In this document: positions 34,711-46,472 of the stretch, in pieces
Layout: the number at the start of each line of letters is the position of its first letter
Position numbering within the stretch: the first letter of the stretch is position 1
Assembly: GCF_020520425.1 (NCBI RefSeq)
Contig: NC_079489.1
Coordinates: 78,467,310 to 78,531,309, forward strand
Source: Spinacia oleracea
Lineage: Eukaryota > Streptophyta > Magnoliopsida > Caryophyllales > Amaranthaceae
Length of the DNA stretch: 64,000 nt
Direction: 5' to 3'
The notes under the pieces: generated by a model
Databases searched by the model: none
What the model was told of the DNA's origin: nothing
Seen by the model: the letters and a program-made list of their open reading frames with translations, nothing else
Made by a program: the position numbers and the translations under genes

Positions 34711-36165
34711 TATACTCAATCTGTTTTCCCAACAGAGGGATTTTAGATTTCTTATTACAACTCCATGTTTATTGTCCAAAGACATTTTTGAAATTGTTTT
34801 TGTGCATGTTCCTATGATTTCAGGTGGGAAATAACATTTAGTTTAAGATTACTAGCATTATCATTGTCATTGCTGTTCCAACTAGTATTGAACCACCTGC
34901 TACATTGAGTCTTTGCACGCTGTCCTGCTGTGTATCCTGCCACACTCACCTGTTTAACAATAACACACACAAATCAATACTTATCTCTTCTTATTACAGA
35001 TGATGCAACGAATATTATCATTGATTGATCACTTAGCATATCCGAAAATCATGAAAAAGTTTTCAGTTTTTTGTTGCCCGTTTTCAAAATCAATATGATT
35101 ATTATAGGGATGTAAACGTTTTAAGTCCATAATTCAACCTAAATCATACGCGTTTGAAAATCAAAAATCAAAAAACCAAAAACACAAAACTTATATTGAT
35201 ACCGAGTAGGACCTGTTTAGCTAAAAATGAAGTCACTATGCCAGCTCTAGTTTGTCTTATGCTTAAAGTCCAATTTGTACGAACTCAGATCTGTCATTAT
35301 GCAGTTAAAGAAACTAGTAAAATATTCCCCACCGACATACACTAGAAAGTTCACAATTAGGTTTCCTATGGTGAATCTCAAGTATTGTATAGGTGCATGT
35401 CTCTTGCGTCAAACCAAGATATCTGAGTAATTTGTCATTCCTGAAATAAAAATCAGACAAAAATTCTGCAACCATCCCTGAAACCAGTTTTGTAAAGGCT
35501 GATCCAAACATAGTCGGCTTGCTGGAGACAAGGAAACAAGTACTAACTAGGTGTGAGTTCTATATGAGTCATTTAGAAATGTGTGCAATAAGAATCTGAC
35601 TACTAGTTTTAAGTAAAAGTTGACTTAGAAATTTTATGCAGGATGTAGTTAGAATATATTTTGAACTTATTGTTTACTCATATTCTCTGCTTCTGATACG
35701 CATAATTCTAGTTTTAATAGTCCGGATATGTTCATGGAAGTCTATCTGATTGTATAAGTAGTGTGAACTATGAAACTGATCAGTACATCAAATTAACCAA
35801 TCAGTCTTGTAAGACTACTATTACCCCTATTTTTTATTTGTCGTTTAATAGAATCTAAATGTTACTCCGTATGGCTCAAGTTCTATTCTATAATTGGGTT
35901 CTAAATGTGATAAATTAGTCTGATGATAGTTTATTTTTCCTGGACTTTTTTTCTGTTAGCTTATTGTTCGTCTATGTGTTAAATTGATAAAGCAGATCCA
36001 AGTATGATTGGTGGAGCATATGGATAAGGTTACTGGATATAATTTGCAAAGGAAGTATCTATTGGATTGATTAAAGTTAGTACATTTGTTTGTTCACTTT
36101 GGCCAATTTGTGTAAGCAAGCTTTGTTTTAATCAACCTAGCAATTGAGTGCATAATATATAGTAA
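34711..36165. other. Intergenic sequence, no gene recognised
   Basis: AT-rich. Short frames (up to 65 codons) show no domain. Holds copy 2 of the dispersed repeat (35649-35781). Confidence 0.5.
35649..35781 (+). repeat. Dispersed direct repeat, copy 2
   Basis: About 85-90% similar by eye to 34260-34395, 1.39 kb downstream in the same orientation. The exon that follows copy 1 is not present after this copy. Confidence 0.85.
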
Positions 36166-36890
36166 CTAGTTTAGGGCCCGTGCAACACACGGCTACTACT
36201 AAAACAATTTATTATTTTAATATTAACTAAAAGACTTGTGATATTAGAAAAACATGAAAGTAAAAAAGATATATGAAAAAGAATAAAGTCAAAGTTGTGT
36301 AAAAAAATATTCAAATGAACTAAATTTGCATATTACTATACAAAGTAAAAAATTATAGTCGTTTACTTGTATGTAGAACGATCTAACAACGTTAACCAAA
36401 CCCGAATGACTCAAGACTAATTTTCGAAAAGACCCGAGCATAACCGAGTTAGTCAAATACAACATATTTTGAATTGAGTAAAATCTTGATAAATAAACTT
36501 ATATGTTAGTCTACTTACCATGTATTATTATTTTAATTAACTTTCTTACTTACCAGTTACCATGTATTATATTATTAATAGTAGACTAACATTAGAAGTT
36601 CATTTATCAATATTTTTTACATTTCTTATCAGATTAAAAAGTTATAATAATATATAAATAAAATTATATCATAAAGGAAAAAATAATATTGATTTAGCTT
36701 TCCTCCAATAACATATTTTGCAATACACATCTATGGTAAATATATTTTTTTATCTTAGTTTCCTAAAAAAAACGTAATGTTATTTATTTACTTTAAAGTA
36801 AAAAATAAAAAAAAAAATTTGGCGGGAAAAAATCGCACCAGGAAATGACACATGTAATTCCTGGTGTCTCTTTTAGTATATAGTAATAGA
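36166..36890 (-). mobile_element. Short non-autonomous Helitron
   Basis: On the minus strand it starts TCTATTACTATATACTAAAA, a typical plant Helitron 5' end. It finishes with a hairpin (CCGTG-TGTTG-CACGG) followed by GGCCCTAAACTAG and a T, i.e. a CTAG (CTRR) terminus entering A/T on one side. The body is AT-rich and lacks Rep/helicase coding. Near the 5' end a self-complementary pair CACCAGGAA...TTCCTGGTG is present. The base next to the 5' end is G rather than the expected A. Confidence 0.7.
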
Positions 36891-37074
36891 CAAGCTGTCA
36901 ATGTCATGTTTTCATAAAACCTTTTAGTGCAATGAGTCTGATCGATAGACTGTTAGACCCCTTGCATGCCAAAAACAACTGATGAAATGCATAACAAAAA
37001 AATTTGCCGTGCAAGGAGTCTATTAGGTTTCTCAGCTTTATGTAATGCTTAACGATTTTTTTTGGCGCAGCAAA

Positions 37075-37545
37075 AAATGAAAGTGCTTTTAGTGCACCGT
37101 GAAGCGGAGAAATAAATATGATAAATGAAGAAATCTATGCAAAATTAAACCTTGGTAAACGTGGACGTGATCGTGGCAAGGGAGTAAGTCCCTGTATTAC
37201 ATCATTATATGGTTCTTTTAGTGAGGAAAAGAACAAGGCAAATGAGGGTAAAGGCAAAGGAAGCCAATGAGAAAAAATGAAGTACTTACTAGAAAGATGA
37301 AAGGTCTAAAAAACCAAATGGAATTTCTGAAAGGATGCATGGGAATTTTTTGGAACTTACGGGTTATGATATATCTAAATTGGATATGGATGAGGTAATT
37401 TGTTAATATACTCATTATATATTAATTATATTTTATTTGAATAAATGTTTCATTTCTTATTAACAGTACATTGTATTCTAAAATGGCAGGAGGAGGAGGA
37501 TCAGAATGAAGAGTGTGATGAAATGCAAACAAATGAAGAGTAGTA
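37075..37545 (+). pseudogene. Remnant of a second CACTA tnpA-like gene
   Basis: After a TTTTTTGGCGCAG acceptor-like sequence, scattered frames read NEEIYAKLNLGKRGRDRGKG. Further on comes GNFLELTGYDISKLDMDE up to a GT donor. After an intron, the acceptor GGCAG leads to an acidic EEEDQNEECDEMQTNEE and a stop. The first block resembles the EEI.A...LG...G..RG segment of Transposase_24 proteins. Frames are broken by stops. Orientation matches the CACTA terminus at 38342. Assignment rests on short matches and on position. Confidence 0.45.
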
Positions 37546-38342
37546 TGAATTTGGTATCTCCTCTACTGCTGTGCTGCTGTTTTTCATTGGGGTTGACTGA
37601 TTTGCTTCGCTCAATTTGTGTAAATATATTTTAGACAAACCTTGATTTGGTTTGACTTTGGTAGTTTTTGATATGTTTGTGGTTCTTGTTAGTTTTGGGC
37701 TTGCAGGTTGTTGCAAGACACCGTTGTTATTTGGTTGAGCTATTATAACAATTGGTTCAATTTTTGTTAATAATATTTCAATCTCTAAGAGATTTTTGTC
37801 AATACGCTGGATTATTGTCGATGCCTCTAAAAATGTTCACGATAGCTCAAATTGCATCTAAACATTAGGAGCAACTTCTTTTGTTGCCTATAATTATATT
37901 TCAGGGCAAAATTATATGGTCGCCCCTAAATATGTATGGTTTTTAGAAGCAATTTTTTACATTACTTCTAATATATTTTGAGGCAAAATTATATAGTTGC
38001 CCCTAAATGTATTTGGTGTTTAGAAGCAACTTTATACTGCCTCTAATTATATTTTGAGGCAAGGTTATACGGTTGCCCCTAAATAGATGTGGTTTTAGAA
38101 GCAACTTTTTAATTGCCTCTAATTATATTTTGAGGCAAGATTATATGGTTGCCTCTAAATGTATGTGCTTTTAGAAGAAACACATTGTATTGCTTCAAAA
38201 AAGGACTTTTAGAGGCAACCACTAATTAGCGACGGACTTATTAGAGGCATCCAATTTTTTGCTTCAAAAAGGCATTAGAGGCTACATTCCCATTTTTAGA
38301 GGCAATTATGTTTTGCCTCTGTAAGCAATTTTTCTTGTAGTG
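37546..38342 (+). mobile_element. 3' end of a second CACTA element (CACTA-2) with subterminal repeats
   Basis: The terminus reads CAATTTTTCTTGTAGTG, the complement of CACTACAAGAAAAATTG, a classical CACTA end. From about 37815 to 38330 a subterminal array alternates GCCTCTAA, TTTTAGAAGCAAC and TTTTGAGGCAA words with a period near 90 bp. The left end was not found, so the element is truncated or its start lies among unrecognised sequence. Confidence 0.72.
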
Positions 38343-38344
38343 AA

Positions 38345-39020
38345 TGTCACATTCCTGATAGCACTCATCTCCTCGATAATAAGGTACCCCTATAGTGCCT
38401 GTAAGTGTTAGGTATAATTTATGGGATGAAGAATATGGGCCATGATAATTATTGTCCTTAAAGTAATATTAGCCCCACTATTTCTTGCTATGGGTTACCG
38501 GCTAAGATACTTCCAAGATTTCTCTAAATTGAGATTAATTGTAGCAAAGAAATAATCTCCATATGAACGTAGAAGCAGTTTTTGAGAAAGAGAGGAAGAG
38601 AAGAACATAAAGATTAATGAGAACAGTTAGTAATATAAATAGCCAGAGAAACTGACTTGAAACAACGTAACTGTTCAAAATAAAGAGATAAGATTAAGAG
38701 GAAGTTAATTAATCAGCCTCTAATTACGTGATTAATAAAAAATCGTAATTAAATATTAACTAATACTCTTAATTAAATCTCACGCTCACGCCTCGTGCAA
38801 AGTGCAAAGTGCTAATCTTGACTATTAATATATAGTAATATTAATAGCCTACCACAAGCACTCCCAAGCCCAAAGCACATACTAGCCCAACTAGTAGGCC
38901 CACTTCTATTCAAACATAAGAGGTGGTCTACTAATATAAACAACTCCTTACTCTCCATTCTATCAATGTGGGACAATTCCCAACAACAAAAACTCACCAT
39001 TCTTAAAGACTACTCTAACA
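38345..39020 (-). repeat. 3' LTR of a truncated Copia element (Copia-3)
   Basis: On the minus strand it begins TGTTAGAGTAGTC, right after a purine tract AGTGGGGGAT (39021-39030), and would end AGGAATGTGACA. The proposed 676-bp length and TGT...ACA ends are reasonable, but the outer boundary lies only two bases from the CACTA-2 terminus and is uncertain. Confidence 0.6.
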
Positions 39021-39548
39021 ATCCCCCACTAGTCTTTAAAATATGGTGTCTAATATAATCCAATAGAAATATGCATAAATCAAGGTATCTTTAGATTTGG
39101 ACCTTCACTTAGTGTAATCTTTCAAAGTACAACGAAATTAATGGCGGCTTACAACATTTGAGCATGTCATAACCGGAAATATTACACACACAATTCTATT
39201 ACAAGATACGTTCATAAAATTGGTAGCACCATTATGGCCATGTGCTCATCTTGGTTTTCATGAAAATCTCCAAAAGTTAATCATACTTTTGCTAAGAGCG
39301 GCACCACTCTTTATGTTCATATAGGTGAAACTCAATCTTTACACTTGAAACTTCATTAAGAGTCTTAAACTCATCCTAAAAACATATACAAATTGTACCA
39401 AATTAGTATATCAATCAGTTACAACTTGTTTTCACCACATTGAACCTTTATATAGTGATAATACTACAGAAAGGTTGGGTTTCCATTATTGCCGATTTAA
39501 ACCATTGGTTTTAAACCAATTTCCTTGGACATTGTAGACACTATGTCC
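39021..39548 (-). other. Copia-3 3' untranslated region
   Basis: Non-coding stretch between the RNase H stop and the LTR, starting with the polypurine tract at its LTR end. No gene recognised. Confidence 0.6.
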
Positions 39549-40237
39549 CTAGCTTAGTAGTCCTTTAGTAAAAGGATCTGCCAAATTATTGCAAGACTTC
39601 ACATACACACCAGTTATTATACCATCAGATATTAACTGTTGTACATATGCATGTCTTAGGCTAATATGTCTAGACTTTCCATAATAAATTTTATTATAAG
39701 CTCTAGACAAAGTAGCTTCACTATCACAGTTCAAAGAAATGGCTGATCGACATCAGTTGTGGCCACAACTTTATGTCTATTAATAGCATGTTTCTCAGCC
39801 ATTCAGCTTCTTTGCCTGCTGCTGCCAAGGCCAAAAATTCAGCCTCCATGGTGGAATGTGTAATACATGTTTGTTTCTTTGAAGCCCAAGAAACAGCTCC
39901 TCCACCAAGCATAAGAATCCACCCACTAGTGGATTTATTATCTCCAGTACTAGTAATCCAACTAGCATCTTAATAACCCTCAAGAACCGCTGGAAATTTA
40001 TTATAATATATTCCGAGGTTTTTGGTTCTTTTCAATTAACCAAAAACTCTTCCAATTCCTTTCCAATGTTCAGTGCTAGGATTACTTGTAAATCTAGAAA
40101 GTTTGCAAACTGCAAATGCAATGTCAGGTATAGTAGAATGTGATGCATACATTAAACTTCCTATTGCACTTGCATACTCAAGTTGAGAAACAGCTCTACC
40201 ACTATTCTTTTCAAGTTTACAAGACGAATCATAAGGG
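39549..40237 (-). pseudogene. Copia-3 RT-RNase H C-terminal remnant
   Basis: The RNase H region reads [20 protein letters not shown] then [19 protein letters not shown]. After a frameshift near 39740 it continues YYGKSRHISLRHAYVQQL and ADPFTKGLLS. Further upstream, broken frames show the LEGY.DASW and PDIAFAVCKLSRFT segments. The catalytic acid pattern is partly present, but frameshift and stops inactivate it. The frame ends abruptly at about 40237 where an unrelated repeat begins. It is a different family from the array at 45248-63246, as the residues clearly differ. Confidence 0.82.
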
Positions 40238-41560
40238 GTGATAAAGGGGAAAACTAGGTTGTTACTAGTCTCTCCTAATCAAACAAATTGCCTAAACTAA
40301 CCACTAAACACAAGTAAAGCGGTAAGCAAGGGTCGGAATCCACAAGGACTAAGGTGCGCTAATTATGCTAATCGAACAACAAGCTAGGTCGAAACGAGTT
40401 GGAAAGTCAACTAGCCAACTAAAACTAAATCAACTAAACTAAGAAATCAAAAGTAAACGAGATTAGGGAATGGGTCAAACAACAAAAAATCATGGAATGG
40501 ACATACAAGAGCTAAAACCGGGGAAGATTCACAAACACTACATGAATAGGCGTTGAATTCACAAATAGCTCCAACTATCTCCCGACATGCGAGCAATTTC
40601 CCTAAGCATCAAGGATAAATTCCCGTTCTACCCTATCATACCCGGGGTAAATCAAAGTCCTAATTCAACTACATAATCAAGTTTAAGTCTTTAATCCCTT
40701 TCCAACCCAACTAGACTACTTCAAACAATCATGGAACACTTAATTGATCAAGTTAAATGCAGCATGTATTGGAAATGCCTAAACATGTAATAATTTAATC
40801 ATGAAAATCCCTAATTTTCAATCACAAACACCCAAACCAATCAATGTTGAGTTTTCACCCAAACCCTAACCAATAAACTACTCCATAATCATAAAAATAT
40901 GAAATTTATACAAATTAACAACTAAAAACATGATTCTAAATAATAATAACAACTAATCTAAACATGAATCGTTAAAATAAACAAAAAAAATCAAACTAAT
41001 TAAAATGATAAATAAATAAAACAATAAAGAAATAAATAAAGAGAGAGAGTAAGAAATTTCTCATTGATTTATGGTGGAAAGCTTCAACAATTTATCACCC
41101 TTGATTAACAAAACCACCAATTTTATTGATCTCACTTTCTCTCTCTCTAAAAATCTAATGAAAACCCTAAAAGTTGAGAGAAAAGCCTAATTATGTCCAT
41201 TGTAGAACTAAAATTAAAATATGTACCTGGTAATGTTGGTTCCTCCTTAAATATTTATACTCCAACCTAATAAAAAGAAATAAAAGAGAAAACAAAAACT
41301 AAAAGAAAAAGAAAAAGAATAATCTAAAACTAATAAAAGGAAAGAAAGAAAAGAAAAAAAGAAAAAAAAGAAAAAGAAAGAGAAAAAGAAATAAAAGAGG
41401 AAAAACAAAAAATAAAATCAGAATCTCTATACCTTTAAAAAGCAAGAACTTTAATTTACTATTCACACAATAGTGAATTGACTGAATTGGCCTCATTTTT
41501 CTTCATGTTTTTTTTTGTCATTTTCCTTATAAATAGGGTAATTACTGTCATACCCTTGCT
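40238..41560. repeat. Unclassified interspersed repeat
   Basis: Starts TGATAAAGGGGAAAACTAGG where Copia-3 stops. It includes a GGTAAGCAAGGGTCGGAATC-type phrase that I associate with plant LTR elements, then AT-rich sequence, an AGAGAGAGAG run (41041) and purine-rich tracts to about 41400. No coding similarity seen. The class is not established. Confidence 0.35.
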
Positions 41561-41960
41561 CATATATAATGACACACGTGTCTGAAACTATGCAACTTCT
41601 ACCTTCTTTCCTCATCTCCTTTCTCTTTTCTTTTCCTCTCCTACGGTTCTTTGTCGCCTTCAATTCTCTCTCCTCTGTCCAACTCTTCCTTTCAGAGACA
41701 ATGGCGAGTTTATCTTTTCATCTCTATCAACGTTTTATGTCGCTTTTTTTGATTTTGGTAACTATTAATTTTTCAAATTAGGTTTAGCTTTAAGAATTAG
41801 ATTTAAGTTTTTGAAATCTAGGGCTTGGCTTTGGGTTTAACAGAAGTACGAAAGGGAATGAAACCCAAAAATTAAGCTGAAACAGAATAGAAGCCGAGCT
41901 CTTGATCCGTGTTCGTGCAAGGTACTCTTAAATTTCTCGTTTTTCATATGTAATTTAATC
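41561..41960 (+). pseudogene. Gene-like 5' end, copy 1
   Basis: A pyrimidine-rich leader ends in an ATG (41701) followed by GCGAGT. After about 140 bases comes an exon-like block around 41838-41930 (AAGTACGAAAGGGAATGAAA, then GAGCTCTTGATCCGTGTTCG) followed by a GGTACTC donor-like sequence. The same layout occurs at 44650-45000, where the ATG is followed by a proper GTGAGT donor. This suggests a duplicated plant gene start with an intron directly after the start codon. Stops in copy 1 make it non-functional. Product unknown. Confidence 0.4.
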
Positions 41961-42079
41961 TTTTTAATTGATGTTGAAAGTTTAGATTAGGGATTTTCAT
42001 TTGTTAGTTATCGGTTGTTAGTTTTGAGTTTGGTTTAAGGTTTTCATTCTTCATCTTTATTTTATTTTTGATATTCAAG

Positions 42080-43360
42080 TAGGAACACACACAAGAGGGG
42101 GGGGGGTGAATTGTAATTCGAACTTTGATAGAGTTTCTTGCAGAAACCAAGGAACAGTAAAGGAACTGAGAGCAAGAAAGACTAAAATAACAATTGTGAG
42201 AACTTCTTGACACTAATCAAGAAGAGAATTTCTTTTATTATGGTAATACCTCAATTACAAAAACTTTCTAACATTAGTTCCTCTCTAACTCGTGTTCCTC
42301 ACAGTAATCTACTCAGATTACAACTCTCTCTTCTTCACTTTCTCTCAGACTTAAACTCTAAGTCTTTACAGAATAACTCTATCCTCTCTAATCAGAAAAT
42401 ACAATTCGTTTTTAGAAACCTCTAGATATTAATAATGCTTTTGTATATAAGGAACTTAGGAACTCTGAATTGACTAGGACACAAACTATTTTTAGAAAAT
42501 CTTTGATAAAACGTTTTAAGGAAAGCAAAAACTCTTGGAATGTTTGTGTAATTTTCCAGAAAATATACTAGCCCTTTTATAGTGTTTATCCCTAGGGTTA
42601 GTTCCCTTCAAAACCTCAACTGCTAACTGCCAGCACTTTGGTCTTCACGTCCCTTGACTTGAGGAACAAGGGGAAGAACACTTCCCACGTTTCAGCCACA
42701 AAGCAGTTAGTGGTTTGACTCAATCAAACCCTAAAAGATTTTCTTTAAAACAGATTTTATTTATCTACAAAAAACTAAGGAGAATTTTTAGGAAAATAAG
42801 TTTTGCTTAAATAAAATAAAACGTGAATCTATTTTATATTAAAAACTTATTTTTATTTAATTACATGATTTCCATAAAAATTACTTCCAGTAAAATAAAT
42901 GGCCTAATTAAATCACAAGTTCCTTGAGTACCCTATATACCACTAGCATAATTAATATTTACATAAAATTCTAAGTACAGTAGACTACCTAGACTTTTAT
43001 GTCTTCCCTTTGTCTGGAACTTGCAACTCAGAAGCTTCAGACGTTCCAGCTCTGGAACAATGACGAGTTCCTCTCTGGCTAACATAGGAACTCGTGGCCA
43101 TGAGTCTGTAATGTTCTTGTGGGCATAAAAAACTCTTCATATGTAAAATGTGTTGCTCCTCTTGTGACTTCAAAATTAGAACAGATACAGCTTCCAGCTC
43201 AAGAACTCCAGTGGCTGTTCCAAGTGTAAATCAGGAACTTCAACATCTGATTCAAGTTCCTATCCTAATAGGAACTTAGGCACTTACCTGTCTAAAGTCA
43301 TTAGCAACCACAATCAGGAAGTTTGCAATATGTGTGTGTCATCAACCAAAACCTAGGAAC
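42080..43360 (-). mobile_element. Probable solo LTR-like insertion
   Basis: Bounded on both sides by TAGGAAC (42080-42086 and 43354-43360). It carries an AAGAGGGGGGGGGGTGAATT block near one end, a pattern I associate with LTRs of SIRE/Maximus-type Copia elements in reverse orientation. No coding sequence. The TG...CA ends are not clear, so the class is tentative. Confidence 0.35.
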
Positions 43361-44624
43361 AACAATTTTTTTTGTTAGAATTGCTTTAGCTAGGCCTTTG
43401 AAGATGTAATCAGTAATTCAGTAAACATCAAATTTTTTGTTACCACTTTCAAATTTTTTTAGTGAATTTACCAGCTTTTTTCTTCAATTTGTTTGTTTAG
43501 CTAGGGTTTGATTAGACTGATGATCTGTATCTTGCTTTGGTGTATATTCTGCTAATATGAATAATTTAATTTTGTTTTATTTGTTCATTTGAAATCTTGC
43601 CTTGGATCACAGGGTATGGAAAAGTTTAGGGAATTTAGTGTTTTATGTTCTTTCTATCTATATGAGTTCATAAGTTTTGTTGAATTTGAAGTGAAAGTGA
43701 AATTAGAAGCACTTAATGAGTAATCTATGAATAACAAAAATTTCAATTGCTCAAAATGTTTTATTGTTATGTTATCTGATCTTAAAAATTGATGAAAGTC
43801 TCTGATTAGAATTAATAGTACACCATGACTTTATGTAATGCACATTGTGAGTTGTCACGAGTTGGGGACGAGTAGAGATGATAGACAAGTTATAAGCATA
43901 AGGAATTATAGTTACGCTTCCTAGCTATATCCTATTGGTTTGAGATATAACTGATTACAAGTGTTGCAACTTGGATTGTCGTCGCTGTTTTAGGTCAGTT
44001 TTTAGTGATGATCGTTCCAGGGTTTCTGATCTTGTCAAAGACGACTTGATTAAGAGGTCTAATAACTTAATTTGTTTTTGTTTGCATTTTCGTAATTTCG
44101 AGATCTAGGGTTAGTGTTTTGACAAGATCCTATTGAACATTTATTAATTCTATAAAATGGCTTAAGTTCTCCAGAAAAATGGAACTCTGATTAGAAATGT
44201 GTATAAATTGAGTTTTGTAGTCTGAAGTTTGAAGGGGTTTAGTTTGTTAATGGGAGTTGGTGGTTGGAGACTTGGAGTTTAGAGTAGGGTGGTTGGAGAC
44301 TTGGAGTTTGTGCAGTATGTGCATCATTGCTCTTTTTTCACGGAGACCATGCCAAAATGGTGATCACCAGAGGTTTTTTAAGGTGTTATTGCAGAACGTT
44401 ATCGGTTAATAATGAAGTTCTTGTATGACCAAGGTTTGTGCTTGTTGTTGTTCTTGTATGAAATGGTGATAGTTTAAGAAATACTCCGTCTCTGTCTGTA
44501 ATCGATATTCATGTTCTAACGTTTTTTGTTTTTATTTTTTGTGGTATTTCCATAACGTATGTTGAAGTAACAATGTGACAACTTAATTTTGAATTCGACT
44601 TCTCTTGAATATGTGGCAGTAGAT
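43361..44624. other. Intron-like AT-rich sequence, no gene recognised
   Basis: T-rich sequence resembling plant intron or intergenic DNA. Contains a short repeat (GGTGGTTGGAGACTTGGAGTT, about 44260 and 44288). Nothing else supported. Confidence 0.45.
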
Positions 44625-45010
44625 ACAGTGAATGCTATAGGCACATACGATGTTCCCACGTGTCCTATTATCATCTCTTTTTTCCTCTCTCCTCTTACAA
44701 CTCATACCAGGTTCCGGTTTAACTCCCCGCTTGTCCATCACTTCCTCTCGGCGATAATGGTGAGTTTTAATTGTTAATAAAATCTTCTTTCTCATCTTTT
44801 ATGCCAATTTCTCTCAGTTGCGTCACTTTTTTCAGATTAGGTTTATGTCTAAGGATTGGATTTATGATTTATGTAGAGTTTAAAAAAAATTAGGGTTTGG
44901 CTTCAGGTTTTAACAAAAGTACGAAAGGGATGAAACACGAGAAGCTGAGACTAAAGTCCAAGGCGAGATCTTGATCCGTCTTCGTTCAGGTATCTTAAAC
45001 TTCTTATTTC
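44625..45010 (+). pseudogene. Gene-like 5' end, copy 2
   Basis: The second copy of the leader described at 41561. It has ATG at 44757 followed by GTGAGTTTT (a canonical donor), then GGGTTTGGCTTCAGG and an exon-like block, AAAGTACGAAAGGGATGAAA, then GCGAGATCTTGATCCGTC, ending at a TTCAGGTATCT donor-like site. One frame through the block is open and would read ETKVQGEILIRLRS before the donor. I do not recognise this protein. It could be the start of the gene to which the exon at 45106 belongs. Confidence 0.4.
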
Positions 45011-45105
45011 TCTTTTTTTAATGGCCCGATTCCTGTAATTTAATTTCAATTAACTGATTTTTCATGAAATTTGTACTTTATTTGCAAGCTTGATGGCGGT
45101 TCCGT

Positions 45106-45150
45106 GATATTAAGGTCACCAAAGATGGCAACCCTCTTTTGAGTGAAATG
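45106..45150 (+). pseudogene. Possible exon of a CCT (TCP-1) chaperonin zeta-like gene
   Basis: Fifteen codons read DIKVTKDGNPLLSEM and end exactly at a GTAATT donor. The CCT zeta subunit of the cytosolic chaperonin has the near-identical ATP-site phrase DIK[LV]TKDGN-x-LL-x-EM. Just upstream, GATGGCGGTTCC would encode the expected Gly-Gly-Ser in another frame, so one base appears lost near 45100. No other CCT exon is visible: the Copia array starts 98 bp downstream. The match is short, so confidence is moderate at best. Confidence 0.4.
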
Positions 45151-45247
45151 GTAATTTAATTGTGATTTATGTATCAGTTTGAATTTGGTTTTTAAGGTTT
45201 TGGGGTGTGTAGTTTATAGGGTTCAATGAGTTATAGATCCATAGGAG

Positions 45248-45922
45248 TGTAGGAACAATGACAAGTAATGAACAAATAAACTTATCTATAACCAAAACGT
45301 GGCGTGTATGAACACTGCCCTAAAGTTGAATTTTCCCCGTTACGTACACACGGCCTCTTGACAATCAACCTCCAGGGTTACACGACATCTATCTCGTTGG
45401 TGTAGTACAAAATGATAGATTGAAAACGAAATTGAACGTTGCCCAAAATGAATCAGAGAGTATGTGTTTTAGAGGAAAATTTTTGGAGAGCAAATTTTTC
45501 TGTGTGTTCTTTGTGAAGGAGGAAGCCAAAATAAATGACGGAAGGCTGAAGAATCATTTTGGAAAGGAAATAAATTCGGTAATCAATTAATGACTCAATT
45601 TTCGGAATGAAATTTGTAACCGTTATGGAAAATATTCGGTTACCAAAATACAACTACTAGCCGTTACCCGGGATTGATTGGCGGCAAAAAGGGCCCCACC
45701 CACACTCGCGAACGCGCCGCGCCACTCTCCCTCGCTCGAGCCCGGCCCGGCCGGGCCCGCGCGAGCGCGTGTGCGGTGGCCTAGAGCCTCCTCTCAAGTC
45801 TTCTAACAAACCTATTAGTGGAGTGAGGATATATAAAGTGGGTAAAACTCTTATTTTTTTGTCAATGTGGGACAAGCACAAATTTTCATTCTTTTGAAGC
45901 ATAACTACCTATACTTCCAACA
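45248..45922 (-). repeat. Array LTR A (3' LTR of unit 1)
   Basis: 675 bp, TGTTGGAAGTATAGG at its start and TTGTTCCTACA at its end (minus strand). It contains a TATA-like TTTATATATCC on the minus strand (about 45825-45836) and a very GC-rich block with CCCGGCCCGGCCGGGCCC (about 45741-45758). It is the outer left boundary of the array. Confidence 0.93.
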
Positions 45923-46472
45923 ATCCCCCACATGATTCAAAAGAACAGGAAAAACTAGGAAGGAACGTTTTTGGGCAACGGAGACTTTAGTTTTGAAAGT
46001 GTCAATGTCTTTTGGTATTGAATTAACACCCAACGCATACAAAAATATCTTACAGTCGTTTTAGGTAGATTTCTCTTTGAACCTATCACGAAGTTAGTAA
46101 ACTACTTTTGCGCGTTTCAACTTTTCTCAAATCATGACTCGTTTTCGCAATTTGTAATTTTTTAGTGCCCCACAAAATACCCGGATTTTCATGAATGCTC
46201 TAGTGGTCCTAAGCCTTAAGAACTCTCATAGGGGATTGGGCGTATCCCCCACATTCACATAGGTAAGTTCATCAAGTTTGTACTGTCACAAACCACCTTC
46301 TCAAGGCTATGAACTTATTAAGAGCCTTAGCTCAACCTTACGCATATGACAGTTAGAAAAATAATACATCACTTTTATTATTAGGAATGGTAGTAGTAAC
46401 AAACATGAGTTCTTTTGCGATTTCGTTTGACCCATTGAACTTAGATTTCCTAAGATGGGTGTCCACCACAAT

